Numbered from the stretch's first letter, positions 18,927 to 27,905 are shown. The stretch: DNA of 64,000 bases from Rodentibacter sp. JRC1 (GCF_020521555.1 NZ_BPWA01000001.1:1364001-1428000); one strand, 5' to 3'. Translations and numbers: made by a program. The notes: generated by a model not told the origin, from the sequence alone.

Positions 18927-18970
18927 AAAAGGACTGTTTTCGATATATTATCGACTTCAGTCCTTTTCTT
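18927..18970 (+). terminator. Terminator after the adhesin gene
   Basis: AAAAGGACTG (18927-18936) pairs with CAGTCCTTTT (18958-18967), with an inner TCGATA/TATCGA stem in the loop and Ts after it, 49 bases beyond the adhesin stop codon. Confidence 0.75.
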
Positions 18971-19036
18971 CTTTAGCGATATTCCTCGTTTTTCATTATC
19001 ATCATGATTTTGGGATTTGGCTTAGTGTTAATAAGA

Positions 19037-19340
19037 TTAAAAAAACAACCCCAAAACTGACCGCACTTTGAACTGTACAGATAATTTAAATATTGAGCCC
19101 TGTTTCATATGGCTCAAATTTTTTAAACTTAATTTAACCCGTTTTTCATTGTAATAACGAAGCACATTATCAAAGTAGTTGTTTTGACGGCTCATGCTCC
19201 GAATCTCATAGGGCATGCCATCTTCGCTAATCAGCATTAGTCGTACATCATTCTCTGTTTCAAGGTATTCTATCTGTCTTAACAGTACCTTGATATCAGT
19301 AGAGTCTTTAACTTTTTCCGCACCGTCATTTTTTTATTTT
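19037..19340 (-). pseudogene. Degenerate IS3-family transposase remnant with internal deletions
   Basis: Reading leftward, one open stretch joins an OrfA-like coiled-coil piece (LLRQIEYLETEND) directly to pieces that resemble OrfB: SMSRQNNYFDN (compare SMSRKGNCLDN of the IS150-like element at 14.9 kb) and LRYYNEKRVKLSLKNLSHMKQ (compare IRYYNEERIQLKLNGLSPIQY). The catalytic middle is missing. I read this as an old, deleted insertion sequence, not a gene. It fills most of the gap between the adhesin terminator and the efflux regulator promoter. Confidence 0.6.
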
Positions 19341-19345
19341 TTAGC

Positions 19346-19388
19346 TTGCGAAAAAAATAAAAATCTCTAAAATGAACGCCCGTTCATT
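19346..19388 (+). promoter_or_regulatory. Promoter with a palindromic TetR-type operator for the efflux operon
   Basis: TTGCGA (19346-19351) and TAAAAT (19368-19373) are spaced 16 bases apart. Overlapping the end of the -10 box is the palindrome AATGAACG-CC-CGTTCATT (19371-19388), an 8-bp perfect dyad suited to a TetR dimer. Its position at the expected transcription start implies autorepression of the regulator and the two pump genes. Confidence 0.6.
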
Positions 19389-19437
19389 ATGGTGGTCAGT
19401 CTTGATCTCCTTTCTTAAATTTAACTTAAGGTTTTTT

Positions 19438-20007
19438 ATGCGGCATTCTAAAACGGATTTAGCCGAGCAGATTTTTATGGCTACGGATCGCTTAATGGCA
19501 AAAGAGGGCTTAAACCAGCTTTCTATGCATAAATTGGCAAAAGAAGCTAATGTGGCGGCCGGCACGATTTATCTTTATTTTAAGAATAAAGATGAATTAT
19601 TAGAGCAATTTGCAAAGCGTTTATTTGCTATGTTTATGGCGGCACTTGAGAAAGATTTTGATGAATTAAAATCTTTCTTTGAACAGTACCGCCGAATGTG
19701 GTGGAACATTTGGGAGTTTTTGCAAGATAACCCCACAGTGTTATCAAACTTAAGTCAATATGAACTTTTACCCGCTTTCTCCGAGATTTGTAGGGAGGTT
19801 GATAATAATAGTTGCTGGGAACGCTTTTGTTGGAATGCAAAAGCAGCCGGAGAACTTGTAATGGAATTACCGAATAAAATTCTCTTCCAGCTTAGTTTAG
19901 AAAGCGCGATGAATATTGCATCGGGAAGCAAATTTTTAAAGGTGGAATTGACCACCGATATTTTAGAAGCTGTGATTGAACGCACTTGGCGGTCAATTCA
20001 GAAGTAA
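19438..20007 (+). CDS. acrR: TetR-family regulator of the RND efflux operon (AcrR-like)
   Basis: Repressor of about 189 residues. The N-terminal helix-turn-helix is clear: AEQIFMATDRLMAKEG, then LSMHKLAKEANVAAGTIYLYFKNKDELLEQF. The C-terminal ligand domain is Trp-rich, as often in multidrug-binding regulators. I start at the ATG at 19438, after a TAAGG ribosome binding site. An upstream in-frame ATG at 19372 lies inside the operator palindrome and would add 22 unlikely residues. The gene is 35 bp before the membrane fusion protein gene. Symbol by position and family. Confidence 0.83.
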   Translation: MRHSKTDLAEQIFMATDRLMAKEGLNQLSMHKLAKEANVAAGTIYLYFKNKDELLEQFAKRLFAMFMAALEKDFDELKSFFEQYRRMWWNIWEFLQDNPTVLSNLSQYELLPAFSEICREVDNNSCWERFCWNAKAAGELVMELPNKILFQLSLESAMNIASGSKFLKVELTTDILEAVIERTWRSIQK

Positions 20008-20042
20008 CAGTAGTCTTTAAATATTAACGGAGTTTTAAAAAA

Positions 20043-21239
20043 ATGAGTCAAACTCAAACGAATAGACCAAAACGCTCACACGTTTTCTTTATGAAAATTA
20101 TTTTAGTGGTGTTCGTCTTAATTTTTGCCGGTGTAATCGGCTTTAATGTACTTCGTAGCATTATGATTGGTGAAGCATTAGCCAATATGCCGGAAGCATC
20201 AAGTCCGGTTACCGCGCTTGAGGTGAAAGCAAGTGAGTGGACACCTGTGATTAATACAACGGGGCTTGTTCGTCCAAATCAAGGTGCAATGTTAAGCGCA
20301 CAAAGTGTCGGCACGGTTTCTAACGTGTTAGTGAACAACGGACAACGTGTGAAAAAGGGGGATTTATTGGTTGAGCTTGATAGTTCTGTTGAGCGTGCCA
20401 GTCTTCAAGCCGCACAAGCTCAATTGCCGGCACTACGTCAAACTTATCAACGTTATGTTTCTTTAATAAAAAGCAATGCAGTTTCCCGTCAAGAGCTGGA
20501 AAATGCTAAATCGGCTTATGATGCCCAAGTGGCGAATATTGAATCCTTAAAAGCGACAATTGAACGCCGTCAAATCGTTGCGCCTTTTGATGGACAAACA
20601 GGGATTGTGAAAGTGAATGTTGGTCAATATGTGAACGTGGGAACTGAAATCGTTCGGGTAGAAGATACCAGTTCAATGAAGATTGATTTTTCTATTTCAC
20701 AAAATGAGTTGGATAAATTAACTCTCGGTCAACGTGTAACGGCAACAACGGATGCTCGTCAAGGGGAAACCTTTTCAGCACGCATTACGGCAATTGAACC
20801 TGCGATTAATTCTTCAACCGGTTTAGTGGATGTGCAGGCAACCTTTGATCAGGAAGACAGTCGTAAATTGCTTTCCGGTATGTTTTCCCGTTTGCGTGTC
20901 GCGCTTCCTACGGAAACCAACCAAATTGTCGTTCCGCAGGTAGCGATAAGCTACAATATGTATGGTGAAATTGCCTATTTGTTAGAACCGCTTTCTGAAG
21001 AGGATAAAGCAAAATTTGCCGATAATCCGAAATTAGATTCACTTTATCGTGCTAAACAAATCACGGTATTTACGAAAGATCGCCAAGGTATTTATTCTCA
21101 ATTACAAGGCGATGAAGTAAAAGTCGGTGATAAAATTATTACCGGTGGGCAACAAGGTATTGGTAACGGTAGCCTTGTTGAGTTGATTAAAAAAGATATC
21201 GTTGGTGGTACTGAACCGGCGCAGAAAACCAATTTATAA
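20043..21239 (+). CDS. acrA: RND efflux periplasmic adaptor (AcrA-like membrane fusion protein)
   Basis: Adaptor that links the inner-membrane pump to an outer-membrane channel. The 398 residues begin with a membrane anchor (about 17-38), and there is no lipobox Cys, unlike E. coli AcrA. Then come a lipoyl half (VNNGQRVKKGDLLVELDSS), an alpha hairpin (about 120-175), the second lipoyl half (IVAPFDGQTGIVKVNVGQYVNVG split around the hairpin) and the beta-barrel/membrane-proximal parts. It is the second gene of the acrR-acrA-acrB operon; acrB follows after 16 bp. No TolC-type gene is in the window. Confidence 0.9.
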   Translation: MSQTQTNRPKRSHVFFMKIILVVFVLIFAGVIGFNVLRSIMIGEALANMPEASSPVTALEVKASEWTPVINTTGLVRPNQGAMLSAQSVGTVSNVLVNNGQRVKKGDLLVELDSSVERASLQAAQAQLPALRQTYQRYVSLIKSNAVSRQELENAKSAYDAQVANIESLKATIERRQIVAPFDGQTGIVKVNVGQYVNVGTEIVRVEDTSSMKIDFSISQNELDKLTLGQRVTATTDARQGETFSARITAIEPAINSSTGLVDVQATFDQEDSRKLLSGMFSRLRVALPTETNQIVVPQVAISYNMYGEIAYLLEPLSEEDKAKFADNPKLDSLYRAKQITVFTKDRQGIYSQLQGDEVKVGDKIITGGQQGIGNGSLVELIKKDIVGGTEPAQKTNL

Positions 21240-21255
21240 TACTTAGGAAAAACGA

Positions 21256-24200
21256 ATGAAATTTACCGATATATTTATTCGTCGCCCTGTTTTAGCGGTT
21301 TCGATCAGCTTGCTTATCATTATTTTAGGTTTGCAAGCTATTTCGAAATTAGCGGTGCGTGAATATCCTAAAATGACAACGACGGTGATTACCGTCTCGA
21401 CAGTTTATCCGGGGGCGGATGCGAACTTGATTCAGGCATTTGTTACCTCGAAATTAGAAGAATCTATCGCACAAGCGGATAATATTGATTATATGTCTTC
21501 TTCAAGTGCGCCAAGTTCTTCGACAATTACGGTCAAAATGAAATTAAATACGGATCCCGCAGGGGCATTGGCAGATGTATTGGCGAAAGTGAATGCGGTA
21601 CGTTCCGAACTTCCAAGCGGGATCGAAGATCCGACTGTTGCCTCCTCATCGGGTGGTTCAGGGATTATGTATATTAGTTTTCGTTCTAATAAATTAGATT
21701 CAAGCCAAGTTACGGACTATATCAACCGTGTGGTAAAACCTCAATTCTTTACCATTGAGGGGGTGGCTGAAGTTCAAATTTTCGGTGCGGCGGAATATGC
21801 ATTACGTATTTGGCTTGATCCACAGAAAATGGCTGGTCAGAACTTATCGGCTTCGCAAGTAATGTCAGCGCTTTCTGCTAACAATATTCAAACGGCGGCA
21901 GGAAGTGATAACGGTTATTATGTGACTTACCGCAATAAAGTCGAGACAACGACAAAATCTGTTGAGCAGTTGGGCAACTTAATTGTGTCTTCTAATGGAA
22001 ATAGTTTGGTTCGTTTGCGTGATATTGCCACCATTGAGCTCAACAAAGAGAGCGATAACTCACGGGCAACGGCAAATGGTTCGGATTCTGTGATATTATC
22101 GATTAACCCTACCTCTTCTGCAAATCCGTTAACAGTGGCTAAAAATATTCTTCCGTTATACGAAAGCATCAAAAAACAGCTTCCGGATAGTATGGAAAGC
22201 GATATTCTTTATGACCGCACTATTGCGATTAACAGTTCGATTAACGAGGTGGTAAAAACCATTATTGAAGCAACCGTTATCGTATTGGTAGTTATTTTAA
22301 TGTTTATCGGTTCATTCCGTGCGATTTTGATTCCGATATTAACGATTCCGATTTCTTTAATCGGGGTATTGATGATGTTACAAAGTTTGGATTTTTCCAT
22401 TAACTTGATGACATTACTGGCATTAATTCTCGCCATCGGTTTGGTGGTGGATGATGCTATCGTTGTACTTGAGAACGTTGACCGCCATATAAAAGAAGGT
22501 GAAACGCCATTCCGTGCCGCAATCATTGGTACAAGGGAAATTGCCTTACCGGTTATTTCTATGACAATCTCTTTGATTGCCGTGTATTCTCCAATGGCAT
22601 TGATGGGCGGGATTACGGGAACACTCTTTAAAGAGTTCGCGTTAACACTTGCCGGTGCGGTATTTATCTCCGGTATTGTCGCACTAACACTTTCTCCTAT
22701 GATGTCGAGCAAGCTATTGAAATCCAATGCGGAACCTTCATGGCTGGAACGCAAAGTAGAACATACACTTTCCAAAGTAAATAATGTGTATAACTATATG
22801 CTTGATATCGTGATGCAGAATCGTAAATCTATGGTTTTATTTGCCGCTGCGATTTTTGCTACATTGCCGTTCTTATTTAATTCACTCTCCAGTGAATTGA
22901 CGCCAAACGAAGATAAAGGCGGATTTATTGCAATCGGTTCCGCACCATCCGGTGTGAATGTAGATTACATTCAAGAAGCAATGAAACCTTATATGAAAAC
23001 CGTGATGGATACGCCTGAAGTTTCTTTTGGTATGAGTATTGCAGGCGCACCAAGTTCTAACCAATCATTGAATATTGTGACATTAGAGGATTGGAAAAAA
23101 CGTTCGCGTAAACAATCGGAAGTAATGAATGAGTTAAATGAAAAGGCAAAAGCATTGCCTGAGGTTTCCGTCTCTGCGTTTAACTTCCCTGAAATTGATA
23201 CAGGGGAACAGGGGCCACCGGTTTCTATCGTATTAAAAACGGCGCAGGACTATGAGGCTTTAGCCAATACGGCTGAGAAATTTTTGGCAGCAATGCGTGC
23301 ATCAGGTAAGTTTGTTTATACCGATCTTGATTTGAAATACGATACGGCTCAAATGACGATTTCCGTAGATAAAGAAAAGGCCGGAACTTATGGTATTACA
23401 ATGCAGCAAATTAGTAGTACCTTGGGAAGTTTCCTTTCCGGTGCTACGATCACTCGTGTAGATATTGATGGGCGTGCCTATAAAGTCATTTCGCAAGTAA
23501 AACGGGATGATCGTTTATCGCCGGAAAGTTTCAAAAATTACTACTTAAATGCAAGTAACGGGGAATCCGTGCCGCTAAGTAGTTTAGTCACCATGAAACT
23601 TGAAACGCAACCGACATCATTACCGCGTTTCAGTCAGTTGAATTCTGCAACGATTGAAGCCGTACCAATGCCGGGAACATCAACAGGTGATGCGGTGGCT
23701 TGGCTACAACAGCATGCAGATACGACATTACCACAGGGCTATACTTACGATTTCCGTTCCGAATCCCGTCAGTTGGTTCAAGAAGGAAATGCGCTTGCGG
23801 TAACTTTTGCATTAGCAGTGGTTATTATCTTCTTGGTATTAGCGATTCAGTTTGAATCGGTTCGTGACCCAATGGTGATTATGATTTCCGTACCGTTGGC
23901 GGTGAGCGGTGCGTTATTAATGCTTAACTTCTTATCCTTCTTCGGTATTTCAGGAACAACGTTGAATATTTATTCCCAAGTCGGTTTAATTACGTTGGTC
24001 GGATTGATAACAAAACACGGTATCTTGATGTGTGAAGTAGCGAAAGAAGAGCAATTACTACACGGTAAAAATCGTATTGACGCTATTACTACCGCAGCTA
24101 AAGTGCGTTTGCGCCCTATTTTAATGACGACCGGTGCGATGGTGGCGGGTTTGATTCCGTTACTTTATGCAACAGGTGCGGGAGCGGTATCCCGTTTCAG

Positions 24201-24342
24201 TATCGGTATCGTTATCGTGGCGGGCTTATCAATCGGTACAATCTTTACTTTGTTTGTATTACCGGTGGTTTATAGCTATGTTGCGACAGAGCACAAACCA
24301 TTACCTGTGTTTGAAGAAACCGAAACCAAATCGGCTCATTAA
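21256..24342 (+). CDS. acrB: RND multidrug efflux transporter (AcrB-like)
   Basis: Proton-driven inner-membrane pump of 1028 residues, full length for the HAE1 family. It has the N-terminus KFTDIFIRRPVLAVSISL, the proton-relay Asp pair in GLVVDDAIVVLENV (about 394-407), the relay Lys in LITKHGILM (about residue 918) and the last membrane segments with IVIVAGLSIGTIFTLFVLP. It completes the acrR-acrA-acrB operon and ends at a strong terminator. The substrates are not visible; in Haemophilus this locus contributes to intrinsic drug and detergent tolerance. Confidence 0.95.
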   Translation: MKFTDIFIRRPVLAVSISLLIIILGLQAISKLAVREYPKMTTTVITVSTVYPGADANLIQAFVTSKLEESIAQADNIDYMSSSSAPSSSTITVKMKLNTDPAGALADVLAKVNAVRSELPSGIEDPTVASSSGGSGIMYISFRSNKLDSSQVTDYINRVVKPQFFTIEGVAEVQIFGAAEYALRIWLDPQKMAGQNLSASQVMSALSANNIQTAAGSDNGYYVTYRNKVETTTKSVEQLGNLIVSSNGNSLVRLRDIATIELNKESDNSRATANGSDSVILSINPTSSANPLTVAKNILPLYESIKKQLPDSMESDILYDRTIAINSSINEVVKTIIEATVIVLVVILMFIGSFRAILIPILTIPISLIGVLMMLQSLDFSINLMTLLALILAIGLVVDDAIVVLENVDRHIKEGETPFRAAIIGTREIALPVISMTISLIAVYSPMALMGGITGTLFKEFALTLAGAVFISGIVALTLSPMMSSKLLKSNAEPSWLERKVEHTLSKVNNVYNYMLDIVMQNRKSMVLFAAAIFATLPFLFNSLSSELTPNEDKGGFIAIGSAPSGVNVDYIQEAMKPYMKTVMDTPEVSFGMSIAGAPSSNQSLNIVTLEDWKKRSRKQSEVMNELNEKAKALPEVSVSAFNFPEIDTGEQGPPVSIVLKTAQDYEALANTAEKFLAAMRASGKFVYTDLDLKYDTAQMTISVDKEKAGTYGITMQQISSTLGSFLSGATITRVDIDGRAYKVISQVKRDDRLSPESFKNYYLNASNGESVPLSSLVTMKLETQPTSLPRFSQLNSATIEAVPMPGTSTGDAVAWLQQHADTTLPQGYTYDFRSESRQLVQEGNALAVTFALAVVIIFLVLAIQFESVRDPMVIMISVPLAVSGALLMLNFLSFFGISGTTLNIYSQVGLITLVGLITKHGILMCEVAKEEQLLHGKNRIDAITTAAKVRLRPILMTTGAMVAGLIPLLYATGAGAVSRFSIGIVIVAGLSIGTIFTLFVLPVVYSYVATEHKPLPVFEETETKSAH

Positions 24343-24360
24343 TAAAACACCTTAAAGTTT

Positions 24361-24396
24361 AACCGCACTTTGGGAAATCGAAGTGCGGTTTTTTTA
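24361..24396 (+). terminator. Terminator after acrB (inverted uptake-signal pair)
   Basis: AACCGCACTT (24361-24370) pairs with AAGTGCGGTT (24381-24390) over a TGGGAAATCG loop, then Ts. Both arms are uptake signals. Confidence 0.88.
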
Positions 24397-24411
24397 TTAA
24401 AACGAAGCGAT

Positions 24412-24437
24412 AAAAAACCGCACATTAAAGTGCGGTT
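24412..24437 (-). terminator. Terminator of the M48 protease gene (inverted uptake-signal pair)
   Basis: On the minus strand AACCGCAC and GTGCGGTT form a stem followed by TTTTTT. It lies just beyond the stop codon of the protease gene and back to back with the acrB terminator. Confidence 0.8.
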
Positions 24438-24454
24438 GATTTAGACTGATTTTT

Positions 24455-25228
24455 TTATTTTTTTGAAGCGACGTAAAGTTCCATCGCTTCAGGCAATAAG
24501 CGTCGTAAGTTTTCTTGGCGATTTTCATCTGTCGGGTGGGTGGAAGCAAGTGCATCCAACATACCTTTTGAACCGCCGGAAGTTTTTTTCATTTTATCCC
24601 ATAATCCCGGTGCGGCTTGCGGATTAAAACCTGATTTTGCCATCAACATTAAACCCACTTCATCCGCTTCGGTTTCTGCGCTACGTGAATAAGGTTTATC
24701 TAGTGCAAAATCTTTCGTTAAACTGACAGCGACTCCGCTTAAATCAGAGCCTATTACAGTAGAAAGTGCAACATGTCCCAATTGCGCAGCAATTCCCGTC
24801 GCCATACCGAAATTGGCTTTTGCTTTACCGTGTTCTTTTAAAGCGTGCGCCATTTCATGTCCCATTACGGTGGCGATTTCATCATCATTCAGTCTTAATG
24901 TATCCACTAATCCCGTATAAAACGCCATTTTACCGCCCGGCATTGCCCAAGCATTTAATTCTTTCGATTTAATCACGGTAATTTGCCAGTTAAAAGGTTG
25001 TCCCGTTTGATTTTCTTTATTGGCATAAGGCACCATTTTATTGAAAATACGATGAACACGTTTTGCGGTTTGAGAGGACGTATCAACCGCACCTTGGCTG
25101 CGGATTCTCCCCATTTCCTGCATATAGCTTGAAGCCGCTTGTTGATTGATAGAGGCTGAATCGGCACAAGCATTTAAAACAAGAGCCGCCGCAGTTGCAA
25201 AAGCAAAAGATTTAATGTGTTTTTTCAT
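24455..25228 (-). CDS. M48-family zinc metalloprotease, lipoprotein (LoiP/YcaL-like)
   Basis: Envelope quality-control type protease. The N-terminus is a lipoprotein signal (MKKHIKSFAF, then LVLNAC with lipidated Cys21), so it is probably anchored in the outer membrane facing the periplasm. The zinc site HEMAH (124-128) and the third-ligand region SAETEADEVGLMLM are present. 257 residues, similar in length to E. coli LoiP and YcaL; I cannot choose between them. Monocistronic, convergent with acrB. Confidence 0.88.
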   Translation of the reverse strand: MKKHIKSFAFATAAALVLNACADSASINQQAASSYMQEMGRIRSQGAVDTSSQTAKRVHRIFNKMVPYANKENQTGQPFNWQITVIKSKELNAWAMPGGKMAFYTGLVDTLRLNDDEIATVMGHEMAHALKEHGKAKANFGMATGIAAQLGHVALSTVIGSDLSGVAVSLTKDFALDKPYSRSAETEADEVGLMLMAKSGFNPQAAPGLWDKMKKTSGGSKGMLDALASTHPTDENRQENLRRLLPEAMELYVASKK

Positions 25229-25322
25229 TTTGGGTTCCTTATGTGAATGTAAGCATTAAAACCTGTCAAATTATAAGTAAACCAAACTTCATTTGTCTAA
25301 TAAAAAAACAATTGAGTTTTGT

Positions 25323-25348
25323 TTTTGCACTATTATAATAGTGCAAAA
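25323..25348. promoter_or_regulatory. 26-bp perfect palindrome over the -10 region of the aromatic permease gene
   Basis: TTTTGCACTATTA followed by its exact complement TAATAGTGCAAAA, with no spacer. The TATAAT core (25334-25339) sits at the centre, 32 bases before the permease ATG. An operator that overlaps the promoter is the simplest reading. The ACTA-N6-TAGT frame resembles a TrpR operator (10 of 14 central positions by eye) and does not fit a TyrR box. Confidence 0.6.
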
Positions 25349-25370
25349 TTTTAATTTAAGAGACTTATCT

Positions 25371-26627
25371 ATGGAACAACAAAAATCTCCTTCTTTACTT
25401 GGTGGTGCGATGATTATCGCAGGTACGGCGGTTGGTGCCGGTATGTTGGCTAACCCTACTTCTACTGCCGGTGTATGGTTTATCGGCTCTGTTCTTGCAT
25501 TGATTTATACCTGGTTTTGTATGACCACGTCAGGCCTTATGATCTTAGAGGCAAATTTACATTATCCGACAGGCTCAAGTTTCGATACCATTGTGAAAGA
25601 TTTACTTGGCAAAGGTTGGAACGTGGTGAACGGTTTATCGGTGGCATTCGTGCTTTATATTTTGACTTATGCTTATATCACATCCGGCGGTGGCATTACG
25701 CAAAATTTATTAAATCAAGTTCTTGGTTCTTCGGAAAGTGCGGTTGATATTGGACGAACTTCGGGTTCTCTCATTTTTTGTATTGTATTAGCTGTGTTTG
25801 TGTGGCTTTCTACGAAAGCGGTGGATCGTTTTACAACAATTCTTATCGGCGGAATGGTGATCGCTTTTTTCTTTTCTACCGCAGGGTTATTAGGATCAAT
25901 AAAAAGCGAAGTGTTATTCAATACGATTGCACAAGGCGAGCAACAATATTTACCTTATTTATTGACCGCACTTCCTGTGTGTTTGGTTTCTTTCGGTTTC
26001 CACGGCAATGTGCCTAGTCTGGTGAAATACTATAATCGTGATGGCAAACGTGTGATGAGAGCGATCTTTATCGGCACGGGATTAGCATTGGTGATTTATA
26101 TTTTATGGCAGCTTGCCATTCAAGGTAATTTACCGCGTAGCGAATTTGCGCCGGTAATTGAAAAAGGCGGGGACGTCTCTGCATTACTTGAAGCTTTACA
26201 CAAATATATTGAAACGGATTATATTGCCGTTATTCTGAACTTCTTTGCTTATATGGCGATTGCCAGTTCTTTTTTAGGGGTAACGCTGGGGTTGTTTGAC
26301 TATATCGCGGATTTATTTAAACTTGACGATAGCTTAACGGGCAGAAGCAAGACGACTTTAATTACATTTTTACCGCCATTATTGTTAAGCCTTCAATTTC
26401 CTTATGGTTTCGTGATTGCGATCGGCTATGCCGGATTAGCAGCGACAATTTGGGCTGCCATTGTGCCGGCATTACTTGCTCGAGCTTGTCGCCAAAAATT
26501 TCCGAATGCGACTTATAAAGTCTATGGCGGAAGTTTTATGATTGGTTTTATCATTCTTTTCGGTGTGCTGAATATTGTGGCGCAGGTAGGCGCAAACTTA
26601 GGCTGGTTTGCAAGTTTTAGCGGATAA
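25371..26627 (+). CDS. tyrP: Aromatic amino acid (tyrosine/tryptophan) permease
   Basis: Proton-coupled aromatic amino acid importer of the HAAAP family (TyrP/Mtr), with about eleven membrane segments. N-terminal signature: LLGGAMIIAGTAVGAGMLA. Other family segments are SFGFHGNVPSLVKYYNRD and SSFLGVTLGLFDYIADLF. The ATG at 25371 gives 418 residues. The reading frame is open further up, through the promoter palindrome, but the added residues are not family-like. Regulation: see the palindrome at 25323. Specificity for Tyr versus Trp cannot be read. Confidence 0.86.
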   Translation: MEQQKSPSLLGGAMIIAGTAVGAGMLANPTSTAGVWFIGSVLALIYTWFCMTTSGLMILEANLHYPTGSSFDTIVKDLLGKGWNVVNGLSVAFVLYILTYAYITSGGGITQNLLNQVLGSSESAVDIGRTSGSLIFCIVLAVFVWLSTKAVDRFTTILIGGMVIAFFFSTAGLLGSIKSEVLFNTIAQGEQQYLPYLLTALPVCLVSFGFHGNVPSLVKYYNRDGKRVMRAIFIGTGLALVIYILWQLAIQGNLPRSEFAPVIEKGGDVSALLEALHKYIETDYIAVILNFFAYMAIASSFLGVTLGLFDYIADLFKLDDSLTGRSKTTLITFLPPLLLSLQFPYGFVIAIGYAGLAATIWAAIVPALLARACRQKFPNATYKVYGGSFMIGFIILFGVLNIVAQVGANLGWFASFSG

Positions 26628-26647
26628 ATTTATTTGATAGGATTGTA

Positions 26648-26675
26648 GGGGCGTATTGTATATGCGCCCTTTTGA
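26648..26675 (+). terminator. Hairpin after the aromatic permease gene
   Basis: GGGGCGTAT and ATGCGCCCTTTT form a short GC stem with a T run, about 20 bases after the stop codon. It opens with GTAGGGGCG, like the palindromic repeats elsewhere in the window, so it may derive from one. Confidence 0.55.
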
Positions 26676-26717
26676 TTTTTGAGTTAGAGGAATGCAATAT
26701 TTCCACAGGAAGAGGCA

Positions 26718-27476
26718 ATGAATAATCAAACCAGCGTTTATGATAGAGAAAATTTCTTTGAACTTTACCAAAAACTCCGCGCCAATCCGATTAGCCTAAA
26801 CGAGATAGTGGAAAAGCCCACAATGCTTTCATTTTTACCTGATCTTCAAGGTAAAAAATTGCTCGATCTCGGTTGTGGCACGGGGGCGCATTTGCAGCTT
26901 TATTTAGAACGAGGCGCAGAGAAGGTCGTAGGCGTGGATTTATCTGCCAATATGTTGAAACGGGCACAATCGGATTTAGAAAAGTGCGGTCGATTTCAAG
27001 GGCGTTTTTCATTGTATCAATTGGCGATGGAGAAGCTCCCAAATCTATCAGATAACAATTTTGATATTATTACCAGCTCTTTTGCTTTTCATTATGTACA
27101 AGATTTTCCTGCATTGTTAGCCGCAATTTTCAATAAACTCGCACCGAACGGCATGCTGATCTTTTCTCAGGAACATCCGATTACGACTTGCCATAAATCG
27201 GGAGAACGTTGGGAAAAGGATGAAAATAAACAACAAGTGGCTTATCGCTTGAATTATTATCGGGATGAAGGCGAACGGGATAGAAATTGGTTTAAACAAC
27301 CTTTTAAAACCTATCACCGCACAATGGCAACAATTATTAATAACTTGATTTCAGCAGGTTTCCAGATTGAACAGATAGCAGAGCCTATGCTCGCCGAACA
27401 ACCGAAGTGGCATTCGGAATTTAGAGATTTACAACATCGACCGGTATTGTTATTTGTGAAAGCCATAAAGAAATAA
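26718..27476 (+). CDS. Class I SAM-dependent methyltransferase
   Basis: A 252-residue Rossmann-fold methyltransferase. SAM-binding motif I is LLDLGCGTG (48-56), the acidic end of strand 2 is VGVDLSANM (71-79), and post-motifs ITSSFAFHYV and LAPNGMLIFSQEHP are typical. The substrate is not identifiable from sequence; the family includes small-molecule and tRNA enzymes. It is followed after 9 bp by an ACT-domain gene, so the two are probably co-transcribed. Confidence 0.8.
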   Translation: MNNQTSVYDRENFFELYQKLRANPISLNEIVEKPTMLSFLPDLQGKKLLDLGCGTGAHLQLYLERGAEKVVGVDLSANMLKRAQSDLEKCGRFQGRFSLYQLAMEKLPNLSDNNFDIITSSFAFHYVQDFPALLAAIFNKLAPNGMLIFSQEHPITTCHKSGERWEKDENKQQVAYRLNYYRDEGERDRNWFKQPFKTYHRTMATIINNLISAGFQIEQIAEPMLAEQPKWHSEFRDLQHRPVLLFVKAIKK

Positions 27477-27485
27477 GGAGCAAAA

Positions 27486-27905
27486 ATGACAAATCCAATT
27501 CACGATCTTGACGTATTATTAGCCTCAATGGAACCTCATCTCAATGAGGGCGTTTACTATTTTGCCACACTGAAACCGGAACAACATTTACCGCTTTCCG
27601 CCTTAATTGCGACCATCCGCGAGAAAGAAGGTTTATCTGTAGTGGTAACGGAAGAAACGGCAAAAAATTATCAGCTTGAGGCACAATTTAAAGCGGCTTG
27701 GATCACTTTAACCATTCATTCCGATCTCGCCGCCGTAGGGCTAACGGCTGCCTTTGCAAAAGTGCTGGGTGAGGCAAGAATCAGTTGTAATGTGGTAGCG
27801 GGAAATTTTCATGATCATATTTTTGTCCCTTATGAACAGGCGGAGCTTGCCATGGCGACATTACGTGAATTACAACGGGTGTCGGCTGAAAATAGCCAAA
27901 AATAA
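27486..27905 (+). CDS. ACT-domain protein of unknown role
   Basis: A 139-residue protein that looks like two ACT-like halves. The conserved part is HSDLAAVGLTAAFAKVLGEARISCNVVAGNFHDHIFVP, here spanning about residues 78-116, the same kind of segment found in small stand-alone ACT proteins predicted to bind amino acids. An AAGGAG ribosome binding site precedes the ATG. It follows the methyltransferase gene closely and ends before the rpsB leader. No function is assigned. Confidence 0.7.
   Translation: MTNPIHDLDVLLASMEPHLNEGVYYFATLKPEQHLPLSALIATIREKEGLSVVVTEETAKNYQLEAQFKAAWITLTIHSDLAAVGLTAAFAKVLGEARISCNVVAGNFHDHIFVPYEQAELAMATLRELQRVSAENSQK

Noticed and set aside
19372..19437. ATG at 19372 as the start of the TetR-type regulator
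   Set aside because: It lies inside the operator palindrome and adds a hydrophobic stretch not seen in the family. The ATG at 19438 has a ribosome binding site and gives a normal N-terminus.
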